From: Selaginella tamariscina
Taxonomy: Eukaryota > Streptophyta > Lycopodiopsida > Selaginellales > Selaginellaceae
Direction: 5' to 3'
Assembly (NCBI GenBank): GCA_003024785.1
Contig: PUQB01000003.1
Span: forward strand, 310,001-374,000
Length of the DNA stretch: 64,000 nucleotides
Made by a program: the position numbers and the translations under genes. Each line of letters begins with the position of its first letter. Position 1 is the first letter of the stretch. Of this stretch, positions 1 to 10,402 are shown piece by piece. The notes below the pieces were generated by a model. It was given only the letters and a program-made list of their open reading frames with translations, was not told where the DNA came from and did not search any database.

Positions 1-2440
1 GCAAGCTTGGCACCACACACAATTATGCACATACCAAATTACATCTCCTTGCAACTCTAGCCAATAGAAAGATCTACGTAACTTCTCCATCACACAACGA
101 TGTCCCATGTGCCCGCCGAGAAAGGAGAGTCATGATAAGCGTGGAGGAAGTTGGAATGAAGACAAAAGGCATCACCAACCACAAATAATCATCCGGATAG
201 TCCCTATAAAATAAAGAAGGTTGTCATGAAGGCAATATTACAAATGTAAGTGTTAAAAGGCAATCATCAACAAGTGATGCATGATTCTTAAACCATCACG
301 AAGCCTTCAAATTCATGGCTCAACTTTTTGAACTTCCTGAATCTCATCTAAAGATGGCAAATCTAATTATGCACTTGTGGACACTAAATGTCAAGCACAA
401 CAACTGTTGATGGTATCGAATCTTTATTTAGAAAGTCCACTGATGCTGGAACAACTGGCTCCTTAGAAACAAAAAGAGAGAGAGAAGGTGGAAGAGGAGT
501 TCGAGAAAGAGCGTCAGCATCAGCCATGAAACTCTTAGGTGATAAACAACCTCAAAGTTGTAAATTTAAGCTTCAAGGCCCACTGAGTAGTACGGCCAAC
601 CAAGTTCTTCTGCTTTAACAACGAAGTGACTATAACACGATCGCCTTCCAACAACGTCTAAGAACTATGCAAACCTTAAACCACTGCTAAACACTCCTTT
701 TTTGTCGTGAAGTAGTTCACCTCTACTGGCTGCAATGTACTGCTAATGTACGCAATGGGATGTCATTGGCTAGGTACACTTGTACTCTCCTACATCAATA
801 CGCCCCAAGACCAATGTCAGAAGTATCCATGTACAAAGATGAAAAGACAAGTGTAATCAAGATACGTCAAAACTGGAGGAATTGTCAATAGCTCTTTAAG
901 ATCCACAAACGCATGTTTGCAATCCTTAGACTATATAAAATGACATTGACGACTTTAGCAATGCCCGCAACAGTGCAGTATGATTTGAAAGATGATCCAC
1001 AAAACAACCTAGATATTGTACCTTGCCAAGAAAGCGTTACACATCGTTCACACACTTTCTTCAAAACTGCAACAAGTTTGTTAGTATCAACTTGCAAACA
1101 TTCACGGGAAATGCATAACCAAGATAAGTGGTGTCCTTGGAGTTAAACACACACTTATGTAATTTCAACTTCAAACCAACTTCTCGCAACCGATCCAAAA
1201 CCTTGTGTACATCATCGACATGCTCCTCCCATGGTCCATTCGAGTGGATTAAAACATCGTTGATGATGTCGGTAGTCACCTTCGACATATTGTAAAGAAC
1301 CTCGTCCATCATATGTTAGAAAGTCGCTAAAGCATTGCTCAAACCGAAAGAATTCATACAGTCAAATGGTGTTCGAAAAGCAGTCTTGGGAATGTCCATC
1401 TCAGTCATCAGAACTTACCAATATCCAAAGGCGAGAGCTAACTTGGTGAACCAACGACTCCGCCCTAGTCGATCCAGAAGATATACAGTATGAGGAAGTG
1501 GGTAAACATCTGAAATGGTTACATCATTTAATGGGCGATAGTCGATGCAAAACCAAATGCTCCCATCCAGCTTTATCACAAGATGAGGTTCGCAGCCCAA
1601 GGACTTCAAGATTTCCGGATAACACCCTCTCAACATCTCCTTAACATTTACTTGTAAGATCTTGAGTTCCTTTGGTGACCGACATCAAACATGTACCTTG
1701 ATTGACCTAACATCCCCAGTTGGAATAGGGTAGCATATCGCAATCTTAGCCCCAGATGACAAGTCAAAATTGAAAAGATTAGCATACTCTTTCTTGAATT
1801 GATCAACGACTACAACATGACGATCATTTAAGGGATCTAAAGAGAGAAATGAAGAGCATGAAGGAAAGACGATCGGAACTAAGGGTGAAACAAAAGTGAT
1901 GAAAGTAGAGGTGAAAGGAGATGGACAAAATGGAATAGAAGTAAGAGGAATGAAAGAAAAAAAGGAGAGTCAAACAGGGGGAGATTTTTTCAAAGTCACA
2001 CTTAGTATGATTGTGAGTCAACCAATCTATACCAAGAATAAGGTGAAAAGTTTGACTTGGCACCACCCGCAAAGATTGAAGTTCAAGTTCACGATCGTTT
2101 ACACGAATAACAATGTCAACTTCATCCCATGAACAAGCATGAGTGTGTCCATTTTCGTACAGAATGAAGACTGGTTCTACCGATAACACAAATGAAGACT
2201 ACAATGTGTAGCAATAGACAGAGAAATAAAAGAATAAACTCGAACTTGTATCCATTAATACTAAAAGAAAACAGGACATGTCATGTGATTAAATTGAGAT
2301 TGAAAAGTGAAGACCAAATGAACTAGTGCTGATTGAACCCCTTGATGATACTCTTGAAAAAACACGGAAGGGTCACTAACTTATTCTCCTCTACTTATGC
2401 GATTCATCATTTCTCAGAAGATCCACTGCATTAAGACCTT
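1..2440 (-). pseudogene. Degraded Ty3/gypsy pol relic (element A)
   Basis: On the minus strand the order is protease-like (1824-2189, with VVPSQTFHLILGIDWL), reverse transcriptase (1415-1640 with DYRPLNDVTISDVYPLPH; 1061-1312 with INDVLIH and KDTTYLGY), RNase H (about 400-860, with NYFTTKKECLAVV and a KQKNLVGR block) and the integrase zinc region (about 1-300, with AYHDSP and GDVIWYVHNC). The pieces lie in different frames with stops, and the integrase core is cut by the window edge. Residue matches to element C at 38544 (IDDVLIH, TTYLGY, KKNLVGR-type blocks) place both in the same family. No gag is visible: only about 250 bp separate the putative primer-binding site at 2442-2459 from the protease. 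It is a dead relic. Confidence 0.85.
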
Positions 2441-2441
2441 T

Positions 2442-2459
2442 TACTGCAGCGGCGCCAAC
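2442..2459 (-). promoter_or_regulatory. Putative tRNA primer-binding site of element A
   Basis: Read on the minus strand, TTGGCGCCGCTGCAG follows a CA-ending LTR boundary at about 2465 with a 5-nt gap. TGGCGCC starts are common in plant LTR elements primed by tRNA. The specific tRNA was not identified. Confidence 0.45.
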
Positions 2460-2464
2460 CGAAT

Positions 2465-2855
2465 GTTGTTGTCGCCAAGGTCTCTGTCAGAGTTTTAACC
2501 CAAAGGGCCAACACGTGACAACACGTGGTTACCAAGTGGCCATTCGGCGTCATCACCATGTGTGAGCAACGCTAAGTCTTCCTAAAGTTTAACTCTGGGG
2601 CCCAATACTTAGAGTCTTACCCTAAGTCCCCTAGAATGACCATCTCCTAAACCCTAGAGGATAACCCGAGTAGACTTTAAGATCCTATCCCAGTAGACCT
2701 AGACAGGCTCATGCCCTAACCCCATAAAGGAGATGTGTCTCACACATACCGTGACAGAGCTAAGGCATCGTCATTTACCCCTTGAGGAATCACCCTCATC
2801 CGGGAGTACAACCCCTTTAGGGCGACAAGGGGTACCTTGAATCACGACTAACCCC
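2465..2855 (-). repeat. LTR of element A, 3' portion
   Basis: This is non-coding, C-rich sequence between the putative primer-binding site of element A and the insertion point of element B. With 9136-10402 it would form one LTR of about 1.66 kb, starting TGTCATAGTGG at 10402 and ending in CA at 2465. The LTR assignment is inferred from the TG...CA ends and the adjacent primer site; the other LTR lies outside the window. Confidence 0.5.
2851..2855. repeat. Target-site duplication of element B, left copy
   Basis: ACCCC immediately precedes the left LTR of element B, and the same ACCCC follows the right LTR at 9131-9135. A 5-bp duplication is typical of Ty3/gypsy integrase. Confidence 0.9.
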
Positions 2856-3452
2856 TGTCAAGCCACGATCTAGGAAACAGGAAGAGAGCAGGATTCCAAG
2901 GACATGAAGGCTTGACTCAGGAACAGGACCGAGAGCAGGACAGGAACCAGGAATAGGAACAGGACGGATCTAGGAGTAGGACAGGATTAGGATAGGATCC
3001 GGGAGCAAGACAGGAAAGCACAGGATAGGATCCGGGAGCAAAGCAGGAACAGGACGGGATCCCGGAGCAGGACAGGATCCAGGAACAGGACAGGAAATAG
3101 GAGCGAGACAGGAACAGGACAGGAAACAAGACAAGACAAGATTGATCGTAGTAAGACTGGTGTTGATAGTAACTGATTGTACAACAATTAGGTCGGAGCT
3201 TTTATGCTCACAACTCCAAGAGCTAATCTAGGCATGCATGCAAAAGTGGTTGCATGCATGCAAAAGTGATTGTATGCATGCAGAGGCTAAGATGAGTCCA
3301 CATGTCCCTTATCCTCTAGGCATATCCTGTGGCATATCCTGTAGGAATATCCTGCAACCGAATCCTGTGTCCGAAATCCTGGTAGGAGTATCATGTAGGA
3401 ATCCCCCCGAATCCTGTATCCAGAATCCTGTATTCTGTATCGGGTCGTGACA
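2856..3452 (-). repeat. 3' LTR of element B
   Basis: 597 bp, TGTCAAGCC...GTCGTGACA on the plus strand. It is dense in CAGGA/TCCTG words and holds three copies of a CATGCATGCA-containing unit at about 3231-3283. It differs from the 5' LTR mainly by small indels. Confidence 0.93.
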
Positions 3453-3470
3453 GCACCTCCTCCCTAAAGA
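3453..3470 (-). promoter_or_regulatory. Polypurine tract of element B
   Basis: Read on the minus strand, a purine run AGGGAGGAGGTGC directly precedes the TGTCACGACC start of the 3' LTR. This is the expected place for the plus-strand DNA primer. Confidence 0.8.
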
Positions 3471-3745
3471 CGAGTTCCACGAGTCTTGGGACCTGGTTTA
3501 GCAGGATAATGCCGATGGAAGGCAGCAACCTTGGAAGAAGCATGGAGTAAGTTGGATGCAGGTTCCCAAGTGCGATCAGTAGGCAGGTACCCTTTCCAAT
3601 CCACCAAGTATTGGAGTTGGTGACGATGAAGACGAGAGTCAAGGATGGATGCGACTTCGTACTCAGGTTCCGTGTCAATGACCACAGGAGGGGGAGGAGA
3701 AGAAACACGACCAGGAAGAGAAGAAGGATGATACGGCTCCAACAA
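3464..3745 (-). pseudogene. Chromodomain at the end of element B pol
   Basis: The reading frame contains EYEVASILDSR, LQYLVDWKGY and DRTWEPASNL, the chromodomain core with its aromatic residues (Y, W, W). It lies after the integrase GPY region (LGPYRIVAEV, HPVFHTL in the neighbouring frame). In chromoviruses this domain directs integration to particular chromatin marks. It shares a frame with the protease and the main RT segment, but intervening indels separate it from integrase. Confidence 0.92.
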
Positions 3746-3759
3746 AGAGTGTGAAACAC

Positions 3760-4908
3760 AGGATGAAGTTTCACCGTGGATGGTAACTCGAGTCGGAAAG
3801 CTACAGGATTTACCTCCGCCACGATCCTATAAGGGCCCAATCGTTGAAAATCCAACTTAGAAGAAGGCCTGTTGGTGCGAATGTGTCGACGAAGAAGCCA
3901 CACGAGATCACCAATCTTGTATGCAGGTGCCGGCTGTCGGTGAGCATCGGCATGATGCTTGTATCGTTCCTGTGCCTGTTGAAGATGAACCTGGAGATTC
4001 TGTACCTGCCGAAGATGCTGAAGACGATCCTGTACTGCAGGAGCGGAAGAAGGAGAAGCGGTAGGAGCAAAGTCAAAACGTGGATGGTGGCCTGTAAGAG
4101 CAAAGAAAGGTGTCTGTCCTGTAGATGCGTGGATGGAGTTGTTGTAGGCAAACTCTGCCATTGGAAGGAGGTCCAACCAGTTGTCCTGCTGGTAACTGAT
4201 GAAGCAACGAAGATACTGTTCTAAGGTCTGAATTGTGCGTTCGGAACTGCCCATCGGTTTGTGGGTGATATCCTGAAGAAAGATCCGCTTTGACCTGTAG
4301 ACTCCGAAGAAGCTCTCGCCAAAACTTGGACATGAATTGTGGACCTCGATCGGAAACAATGCTCTCAGGAAGACCATGATGTCGGAACACCTCGCGGATC
4401 ACCAACTCGGCAGTTGTCTGACCTGTAGCTGTCTTGTTGCAGGGTAGGAAATGAGCCTGCTTGGTGAAACGGTCAACCACCACAAGAACTGCATCAAATC
4501 CACGGAAGGAGGAAGATCTGTGAGGAAATCCATAGAAATGGATCTCCAAGGAGCAGACGGAACAGGAAGAGGACGAAGAAGACCAGAGGGTGCATGATGA
4601 GGCATCTTCGACCTGCTACAAGTGTCACAACTCCGTACAAACCTCTCCACAAAACCTCGCAACCCAGGCCACCAATAGTTGCGAGTCACCAATTCCACTG
4701 TCTTGGCCACACCAAAATGTCCTGTAGCCGGGGTATCATGACAATCCTGTACCACACGAGTCCTAGAAATACCAACAGGAACGTACAGGAGACCTTCCCG
4801 GTACAGGAGTCCATCCTGTATGGTGAATAGGTTGTAGTCTGGACGGGAACTGGAGGAAGAGGAACTTGCAACGTCAGGATGAATGTGTGAGAACACATTC
4901 TTTGCCAA
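3760..4908 (-). pseudogene. Integrase of element B
   Basis: Three frames together give the integrase. The H2C2 zinc region (4560-4908) has [10 protein letters not shown] and SCDTCSRSK. The catalytic core (4073-4549) has VVVDRFTKQAHFLP and SDRGPQF, with HPQTDGQ downstream. The C-terminal part (3790-4377) has LGPYRIVAEVN. The frame changes near 4500 and 4250 mean it is not translatable as printed. Confidence 0.9.
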
Positions 4909-6816
4909 GTCGTCTGTAGCAACTGCGAACGAACGTCCTGTAGGAGTGTTGAATTTGCTGGAGCCTGATGAACCTGCAGTGCCGCAAGCCGGAAACGATC
5001 AGGACCCAACAACACTTGCCTTTGACCGTCAAATGCAGGATCGCCCGGGCTTGGTGCAAGGTAAGAGCGCCTAGACAATGCGTCCGCCTTGCCATTCCGA
5101 AAGCCGGGCCTGTAGACGATGACGAAGTCAAAACGTGATAGGAACTCTGCCCACCTAGCCTGTCGCCGACTGAGGACCCGAGCCGTTTGAAAGTACTCCA
5201 GGTTCTTGTGATCCGTAAGAACTTGTACAGGATGTGCAGCACCTTCCAGGAAATGCCGCCATTCCTCAAACGAATCCACAATGGCCTTGAGTTCCTTGTC
5301 ATGAATCTCGTAGTTGATCTCCGCCGACAGGAACTTACGAGAGTGAAAGCTACAGGATGAAGCAACTTGTCCTCTCCAACTTGCGATAGGACGGATCCTA
5401 CTGCAAAATCCGAGGCATCTGCTTCAATGAAGAAAGGATGAGAAGGGTCAGGATGTGCTAAAATCGGAGCTGTCGTGAAAACGTCCTTGAGTGTTGTGAA
5501 CGCGTGTTCCGCCTTGTCGGACCAAGAGAAAAGTCCTGTGCGCTTGGTGAGTTCTGTGAGTGGAAGTACACGCTTGGAGAAGTCCTGTATGAACCGCCTG
5601 TAGAAGTTTGCAAAGCCAAGGAAACATTGTACATCTCGTACCGACTTGGGCCTCTCCCACTCCACGATGGTCTTCACCTTGTGCATGTCCATGGAAACGC
5701 CAGCAGGAGAGACGATGTAGCCCAAGAACTCCACCGAATCCCTATCGAAAAAACACTTCTCCAACTTCGCGTACAGGCCATGCTCGCGAAGCCGCTCTAA
5801 AACTAGTCGTACATGCTTGTCATGTGCCGCCTGGTCCTTGGAGAAAATCAAGATGTCGTCGAGGTAGATCACCACAAACTGGTCCAAGAAGTCACGGAAA
5901 ATGTCGTTCACCATGTGTTGGAATACAGCTGGGGCATTGGTAAGGCCGAAAGGCATTACCGTGTACTCAAAATGTCCATACCTTGTACGAAAGGCAGTCT
6001 TCCACTCATCGCCGGGACGAATCCGTACAAGGTTGTAGGCTCCTCGTAAGTCGATCTTCGTGAACACCTTTGCCCTCGCAGCCGATCGAGAAGTTCCGGG
6101 ATCAATGGCAACGGTACCGATTCCGAATGGTGACTTGATTCAAACCCCTGTAGTCCACCACCAAACGTAAACTCCCATCCTTCTTCTTGACAAAGAAGAT
6201 AGGAGCTCCTGCAGGGGACTTTGAGTGACGAATGAAGCCGGATCCTAAGTTGTCCTCGATGTATGACGAAGAACCTCCAACTCTGTGGGTGACAATGCAT
6301 AATCGGTCCGAATGGTGGAGTCTTTCCTTCCGCAAGATCAATAGGACAGTCGTAGGACCTGTGAACAGGAAGAACTGCAGCCTTGTGCTTGTCAAAAACG
6401 TCCTTAAAGTCGTGGTACTTGGATGGTAGGGAAGAAGGAGGAGAAGGAGAAGGAGAAGGAGAAAAAACAGGGGAGTCGGATACAGGAAAGGTAGAGAGGA
6501 CGTAGGAGTTACTTGAAAAGCAAAAAGGTGGAAGGGGCAGGATCAGTGGCGAGTTCATGCATGGTAGTGGTAAGAACTCGGAGAGGAGAAGGAGGGAGCT
6601 GTGACTGAAAAAGAGGAAGGATCTTGGGGGATGGAACAGAGGCAGGGTAACAGAAAGAAGCAGGATTGGAAAAAACCTGTGTGGTTGTTGATGAGTGTAC
6701 AGGATTGGAAGAATCCTGTACAGGACACCGTGAGTGTACAGGATTGGAAGAATCCTGTACAGGAGTCCGTGGTTGCGCAAGAGTGGAAGAAGCCTGCGAA
6801 TGTGCTGACGAATCAA
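4686..6816 (-). pseudogene. Reverse transcriptase and RNase H of element B
   Basis: RT fragments occur in order. FKDVFDKHK and the pre-RT linker lie in 5956-6816. [16 protein letters not shown] and DYRGLN lie in 6102-6395. FTKIDLRGAY, VMPFGLTNAP, the catalytic YLDDILIFS and FLGFANFYRRF lie in 4874-6067. RNase H follows with [24 protein letters not shown] and GKADALSRR. Frame breaks fall near 6600, 6290, 6120, 6060, 5320 and 4900, so the copy as printed cannot make one polyprotein. Confidence 0.92.
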
Positions 6817-7477
6817 CAGGAGGTGGATCCTGTTGAGGAGGAACCTTCGACACTGATACAGGATTGGAAGAACCCTGTACAGGACACCGCAAACTTACAG
6901 GAATGGGGAGAGCCTGCGGATGTGCTGAGGAACTGCCATGAGGTGAATCCTGTCGAGGAGGAGTCTTCAACACTGGTACAGGAACAGGTACGGTCAATCC
7001 TGTAGCTTGTACTGCCTCAGATACTAAGGATGTATCCTGCACGCAGGAAGGTACAGGATTGATCCTAGAAGTTGGAGAGGAAAACGTGAGTGTCCTAGAC
7101 CTCCAGTCGATCTGCGGATTTGCAACAACGAACCATGGCATGCCCAAAATGATGGGAGTCGACCGAGTCTTGATCAAGTTGAAGGAAATTGAACAGTTGA
7201 ATGTGCCATACCTGCAGGAGAGAGGTTCGGTAGCATGGGTAACTGCACCGGAAGCAATTAGACGCCCATCGGCCACCTCTACAGGAACTGCACGCTTCAA
7301 CTTCACCACCGAAATGCCATGTTGAGTTGCAAACGTGTCATCCATGAAGCATGCATTTGCACCAGTGTCTAACAAGGCAAACTCCATGAGCTCTCGATTA
7401 TTAAGATGAATGTGTACAGGAAACTTAAGTGACGGGATGGTATGAGCAGCACCAATGGAGCCTGCACCTACGTCCAA
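6509..7477 (-). pseudogene. Protease region of element B with repeat-rich linker
   Basis: A 322-residue frame begins with the retropepsin part: LLDTGANACF carries the catalytic Asp in DTGA, and IILGMPWF is the flap-distal conserved block. The second half is a low-complexity linker rich in P, S and Q with repeated CPVQDSSNPV-type units, produced by repeated TCCTGTACAGGA palindromes in the DNA at about 6690-6990. The linker joins protease to RT. It lies in a different frame from gag, so a frameshift would be needed for expression, or one base is wrong. Confidence 0.88.
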
Positions 7478-7488
7478 CTTCGCGGCTC

Positions 7489-8466
7489 CTAGACGAAGTG
7501 GACATTGGAGTTTTCCGACTGAACTTCGGCTTCGACTTCACGCGTCTTGAAGTTCCTGGCTTTAATAGGACAATCTGCCACCTTGTGTCCTGCTCCACCA
7601 CAATACAAGCACAGGTTCTCACTGCGACGACGTTGCTTCTCGGCAGCGGAAAGAGAGCCACGCTTGGATTTCTCAACCTCCATAGGAACTACTCCAGAAG
7701 GTGGTGCAGGAACATGTACCACAGCTGTAGGATTGGTTTGCAGGAACTGTTGACGGGATCTTTCCTGACGACGCTCGAACAAACGGTTGTCGCAACGAAC
7801 AGCTTGTTGCATGATCTCCGCTAATGTTTGGGCATCCGGTAACGTAAGGAGAAGGTCCTTCACGTCGTCCCTCAACCCAAAACGGAAGTGTTCGATCAAT
7901 GCAGTCTCGTCCCATGGAATGTTCGTGCAAAGTTGCTGAAATTCGGATGCATAGACGGAAGCTGGTCGGGATCCTTGAGTGAGCTTCCGTAACTTCGTGC
8001 ATGCAGAACGGTACTTATCAGGATCTCCAAAACAGGCTTCAAAGGCAGCCACGAAACCTTCAAAGTCTTCCATCAGTGGATCGTCACGCTCCAGCAAGGG
8101 GGCAACCCAAGCCCGTGGAGATCCACTTAGTAAGGATGCCAAAAGACCCACCTTTTGAGCATCAGTCGAGTAGCGCCGTGGTTGCATACGGATCAAGAGT
8201 CGGATCTGATTCAGGAAACCTTGGAAATCGGCACGATTACCACTGAACTTCTCTGGCATGCTAACCTTCGGCTCCGAAGAAAAGTTTGATGAAGAGGAAA
8301 CCACCGATGCCTGGGAGAGAGCCTGCGCAGCAGCCTTGGAGGATGCATCAGCAGCTGCATGTGCCGCAGTGGTGGAACCTTGCAGGTCGGTGACCACTTG
8401 GCGCAAAGTGGCCAGCTCATGAAGTAGCATTTGGTGCTCGTGTTGAAAATGCTCAAAATCAGCCAT
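7489..8466 (-). CDS. Gag of element B
   Basis: An intact 325-residue frame. The N-terminal third is helical or coiled-coil-like with an Ala-rich stretch. The middle has the Retrotrans_gag pattern (FLNQIRLLIRMQP, AWVAPLLERDDPL, FEACFGDP, SVYASEFQQLC, LIEHFRFGLRDDVKDLL). The C-terminal zinc knuckle CLYCGGAGHKVADC fits C-x2-C-x4-H-x4-C. It packages element RNA. It is the first gene after the 5' LTR; the ATG at 8466 lies about 94 bp downstream of the LTR. Confidence 0.92.
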   Translation of the reverse strand: MADFEHFQHEHQMLLHELATLRQVVTDLQGSTTAAHAAADASSKAAAQALSQASVVSSSSNFSSEPKVSMPEKFSGNRADFQGFLNQIRLLIRMQPRRYSTDAQKVGLLASLLSGSPRAWVAPLLERDDPLMEDFEGFVAAFEACFGDPDKYRSACTKLRKLTQGSRPASVYASEFQQLCTNIPWDETALIEHFRFGLRDDVKDLLLTLPDAQTLAEIMQQAVRCDNRLFERRQERSRQQFLQTNPTAVVHVPAPPSGVVPMEVEKSKRGSLSAAEKQRRRSENLCLYCGGAGHKVADCPIKARNFKTREVEAEVQSENSNVHFV

Positions 8467-8544
8467 GATCTAGGAAAGAAAAAAGGAGGAAAATGAAGGA
8501 AAGGAATCAAGAAAAAGGTAGCTGGAAAACGGAGAACTATGAAG

Positions 8545-8557
8545 CAGTTACTATCAA
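8545..8557 (-). promoter_or_regulatory. Candidate self-primer binding site of element B
   Basis: Two bases inside the internal edge of the 5' LTR, the minus strand reads TTGATAGTAACTG. This is an exact 13-nt complement of CAGTTACTATCAA inside the LTR (8860 to 8848 on the minus strand). No TGG-initial tRNA primer site is visible. The arrangement matches self-priming elements of the Tf1/sushi type. Confidence 0.7.
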
Positions 8558-8559
8558 AC

Positions 8560-9130
8560 TGTCAAGCCACGATCCAGGAAACAGGGAACAGGATTCCAAG
8601 GACATGAAGGCTTGACTCAGGAACAGGACCGAGAGCAGGACAGGAACAGGAATAGGAACAGGACGGATCTAGGAGTAGGACAGGATTAGGATAGGATCCG
8701 GGAGCAAGACAGGAAAGCACAGGATAGGATCCGGGAGCAAACAGGAACAGGACAGGATCCCGGAGCAGGACAGGACAGGAAATAGGAGCGAGACAGGAAC
8801 AGGACAGGAAACAAGACAAGACAAGATTGATCGTAGTAAGACTGGTGTTGATAGTAACTGATTGTACAACAATTAGGTCGGAGCTTTTATGCTCACAACT
8901 CCAAGAGCTAATCTAGGCATGCATGCAAAAGTGGTTGCATGCATGCAAAAGTGATTGCATGCATGCAGAGGCTAAGATGAGTCCACATGTCCCTTATCCT
9001 CTAGGCATATCCTGTGGCATATCCTGTAGGAATATCCTGCAACCGAATCCTGTGTCCGGAATCCTGGTAGGAGTATGTAGGAATCCCCCCATCCTGTATC
9101 CGGAATCCTGTATTGTATCGGGTCGTGACA
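8560..9130 (-). repeat. 5' LTR of element B
   Basis: 571 bp. On the minus strand a TATA-like ATAAAA (plus coordinates 8885-8890) lies about 30 nt upstream of the CAGTTACTATCAA segment at 8860-8848, which would put the RNA start there. The rest is dominated by TCCTG words (CAGGA on the plus strand). Confidence 0.93.
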
Positions 9131-9135
9131 ACCCC
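9131..9135. repeat. Target-site duplication of element B, right copy
   Basis: ACCCC directly follows the right LTR and matches 2851-2855. Confidence 0.9.
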
Positions 9136-10402
9136 TAAGGATTTGAGTGGCCAAGTCATACCTAGACCTAGGGCTAGTACTTAATAAGGACACGAGTGTG
9201 CGCTGTAGACAGACACAAGTGTTTTGTTAAGAAAACTCTTTAAGGCTAGGTTTGGATAACCCTAAGTACATGACTTTGCGAGTGCCTCACGAAAAGAGCT
9301 TAAGTTGTTCAACCCTTGGATTCCAAGGAGAACACTCCCCTAGCCAAGTTGCCAAAGCACACTTAGTTATGAGACTTAACCTCCCTCGAGCCAATGCCCA
9401 AGGCTTAGCACCCTAGTGTAGGCACAAGCATGCCTATTTGCCAGAGTATCCAACCCCTTGGCGACAAACCCATGACACACCCAAAGGGTGTGCCTCGGGC
9501 GTTGTATTGTGTGACGTTTCACATCTACATGTGACACTGCCTTTCCTGATGTGGGCTATCATGCCATAGCCCTTAGATTCAAGAGTTGCACTAAGTGCCA
9601 CAAATGTGACTCCTAAATGTCAACTCTAGAACTCCTTAGTGAACCCTCAGGAACTAGCTAACATGAACCTGTCAAACAAAATCCCACACCCACAGTTGGA
9701 CAAGGACACAGATGTGCCTTGCTTAACCATGAGTGCTACACCTAGCTTGACGTGAATGAGGAAGCTGGAGATAAGCCTCAACCTTTGCCTCTTGGAACAT
9801 GCATTCCGACAAGACCTCCCAGGTATGGATTCGCCAACGTTAAAGGTAAGCTACCCCAAAGGGGAACGTACCTCTGTCATCTAAAAGTTAAGGCGGCATA
9901 ATAAAGGTTGTGCCTTGACGACACAAACTAGAGCTTGCACCGAGAGAAGAGTAACGAGCTTAGTCATGAACCTTCACTCCTACATACTACCTTATTTATG
10001 GCCCCTATGTTTTCCTGTTTACATAAGTGGGCTGGCACAGAATTTCATTCCCAGAAGGAATATACTTGGTGAGTTATCCATCGACCCCTAAACCCTAACC
10101 TGTCAAACCTAAGGATATTCTAAGCATATCCGACATGTTAAACTCACCAGAACTAACCATTAACCCAACTGGACACAGAAAACCAAAGAAAAATTTCTAG
10201 ATGGAAGTGCTAGTTTTGCCTAGAGTTTCTTACAAATACCTAATGACACCTAGCCGAACCATCACTAATATCCAAGTGCACTAAGCAAACCTGTTTTCTC
10301 TACACCTAAAGCTTATTAACATAATACATTAAATAACAACAATCAATATCTAAAATAAAAGGTCGAGTCATAATAAAAACTATAACAGTTTCCACTATGA
10401 CA
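9136..10402 (-). repeat. LTR of element A, 5' portion
   Basis: There are no ORFs. The composition continues that of 2465-2855 (C-rich plus strand, many CCTAA/CCCTT words). At 10402 the minus strand starts TGTCATAGTGGAAA, a plausible LTR terminus. This is inferred to be the rest of the LTR into which element B inserted. Confidence 0.5.

Larger units (their letters stand above)
2856..9130 (-). mobile_element. Ty3/gypsy chromovirus-type LTR retrotransposon (element B)
   Basis: This is a complete-length element of 6275 bp in minus orientation with two LTRs (8560-9130 is the 5' LTR, 2856-3452 the 3' LTR), both TG...CA, flanked by ACCCC. The internal order on the minus strand is gag (zinc knuckle), protease, reverse transcriptase, RNase H, integrase, chromodomain, which is the chromovirus order. 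A polypurine tract (AGGGAGGAGG) abuts the 3' LTR. By eye the LTRs differ at about five bases plus about six short indels, which suggests a fairly recent insertion. Yet pol changes frame about nine times. Either this copy was mobilised in trans, or the frame changes are sequence errors like those in the neighbouring genes. Confidence 0.95.

Noticed and set aside
3464..7477. Programmed frameshifting to explain pol frame changes in element B
   Set aside because: About nine changes in both directions cannot be programmed, and the same pattern is seen in ordinary cellular genes nearby.
1..9130. Endogenous pararetrovirus instead of LTR retrotransposons
   Set aside because: Integrase is present in both elements A and B. 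Element B has LTRs with a target-site duplication, and neither element shows movement or coat protein.
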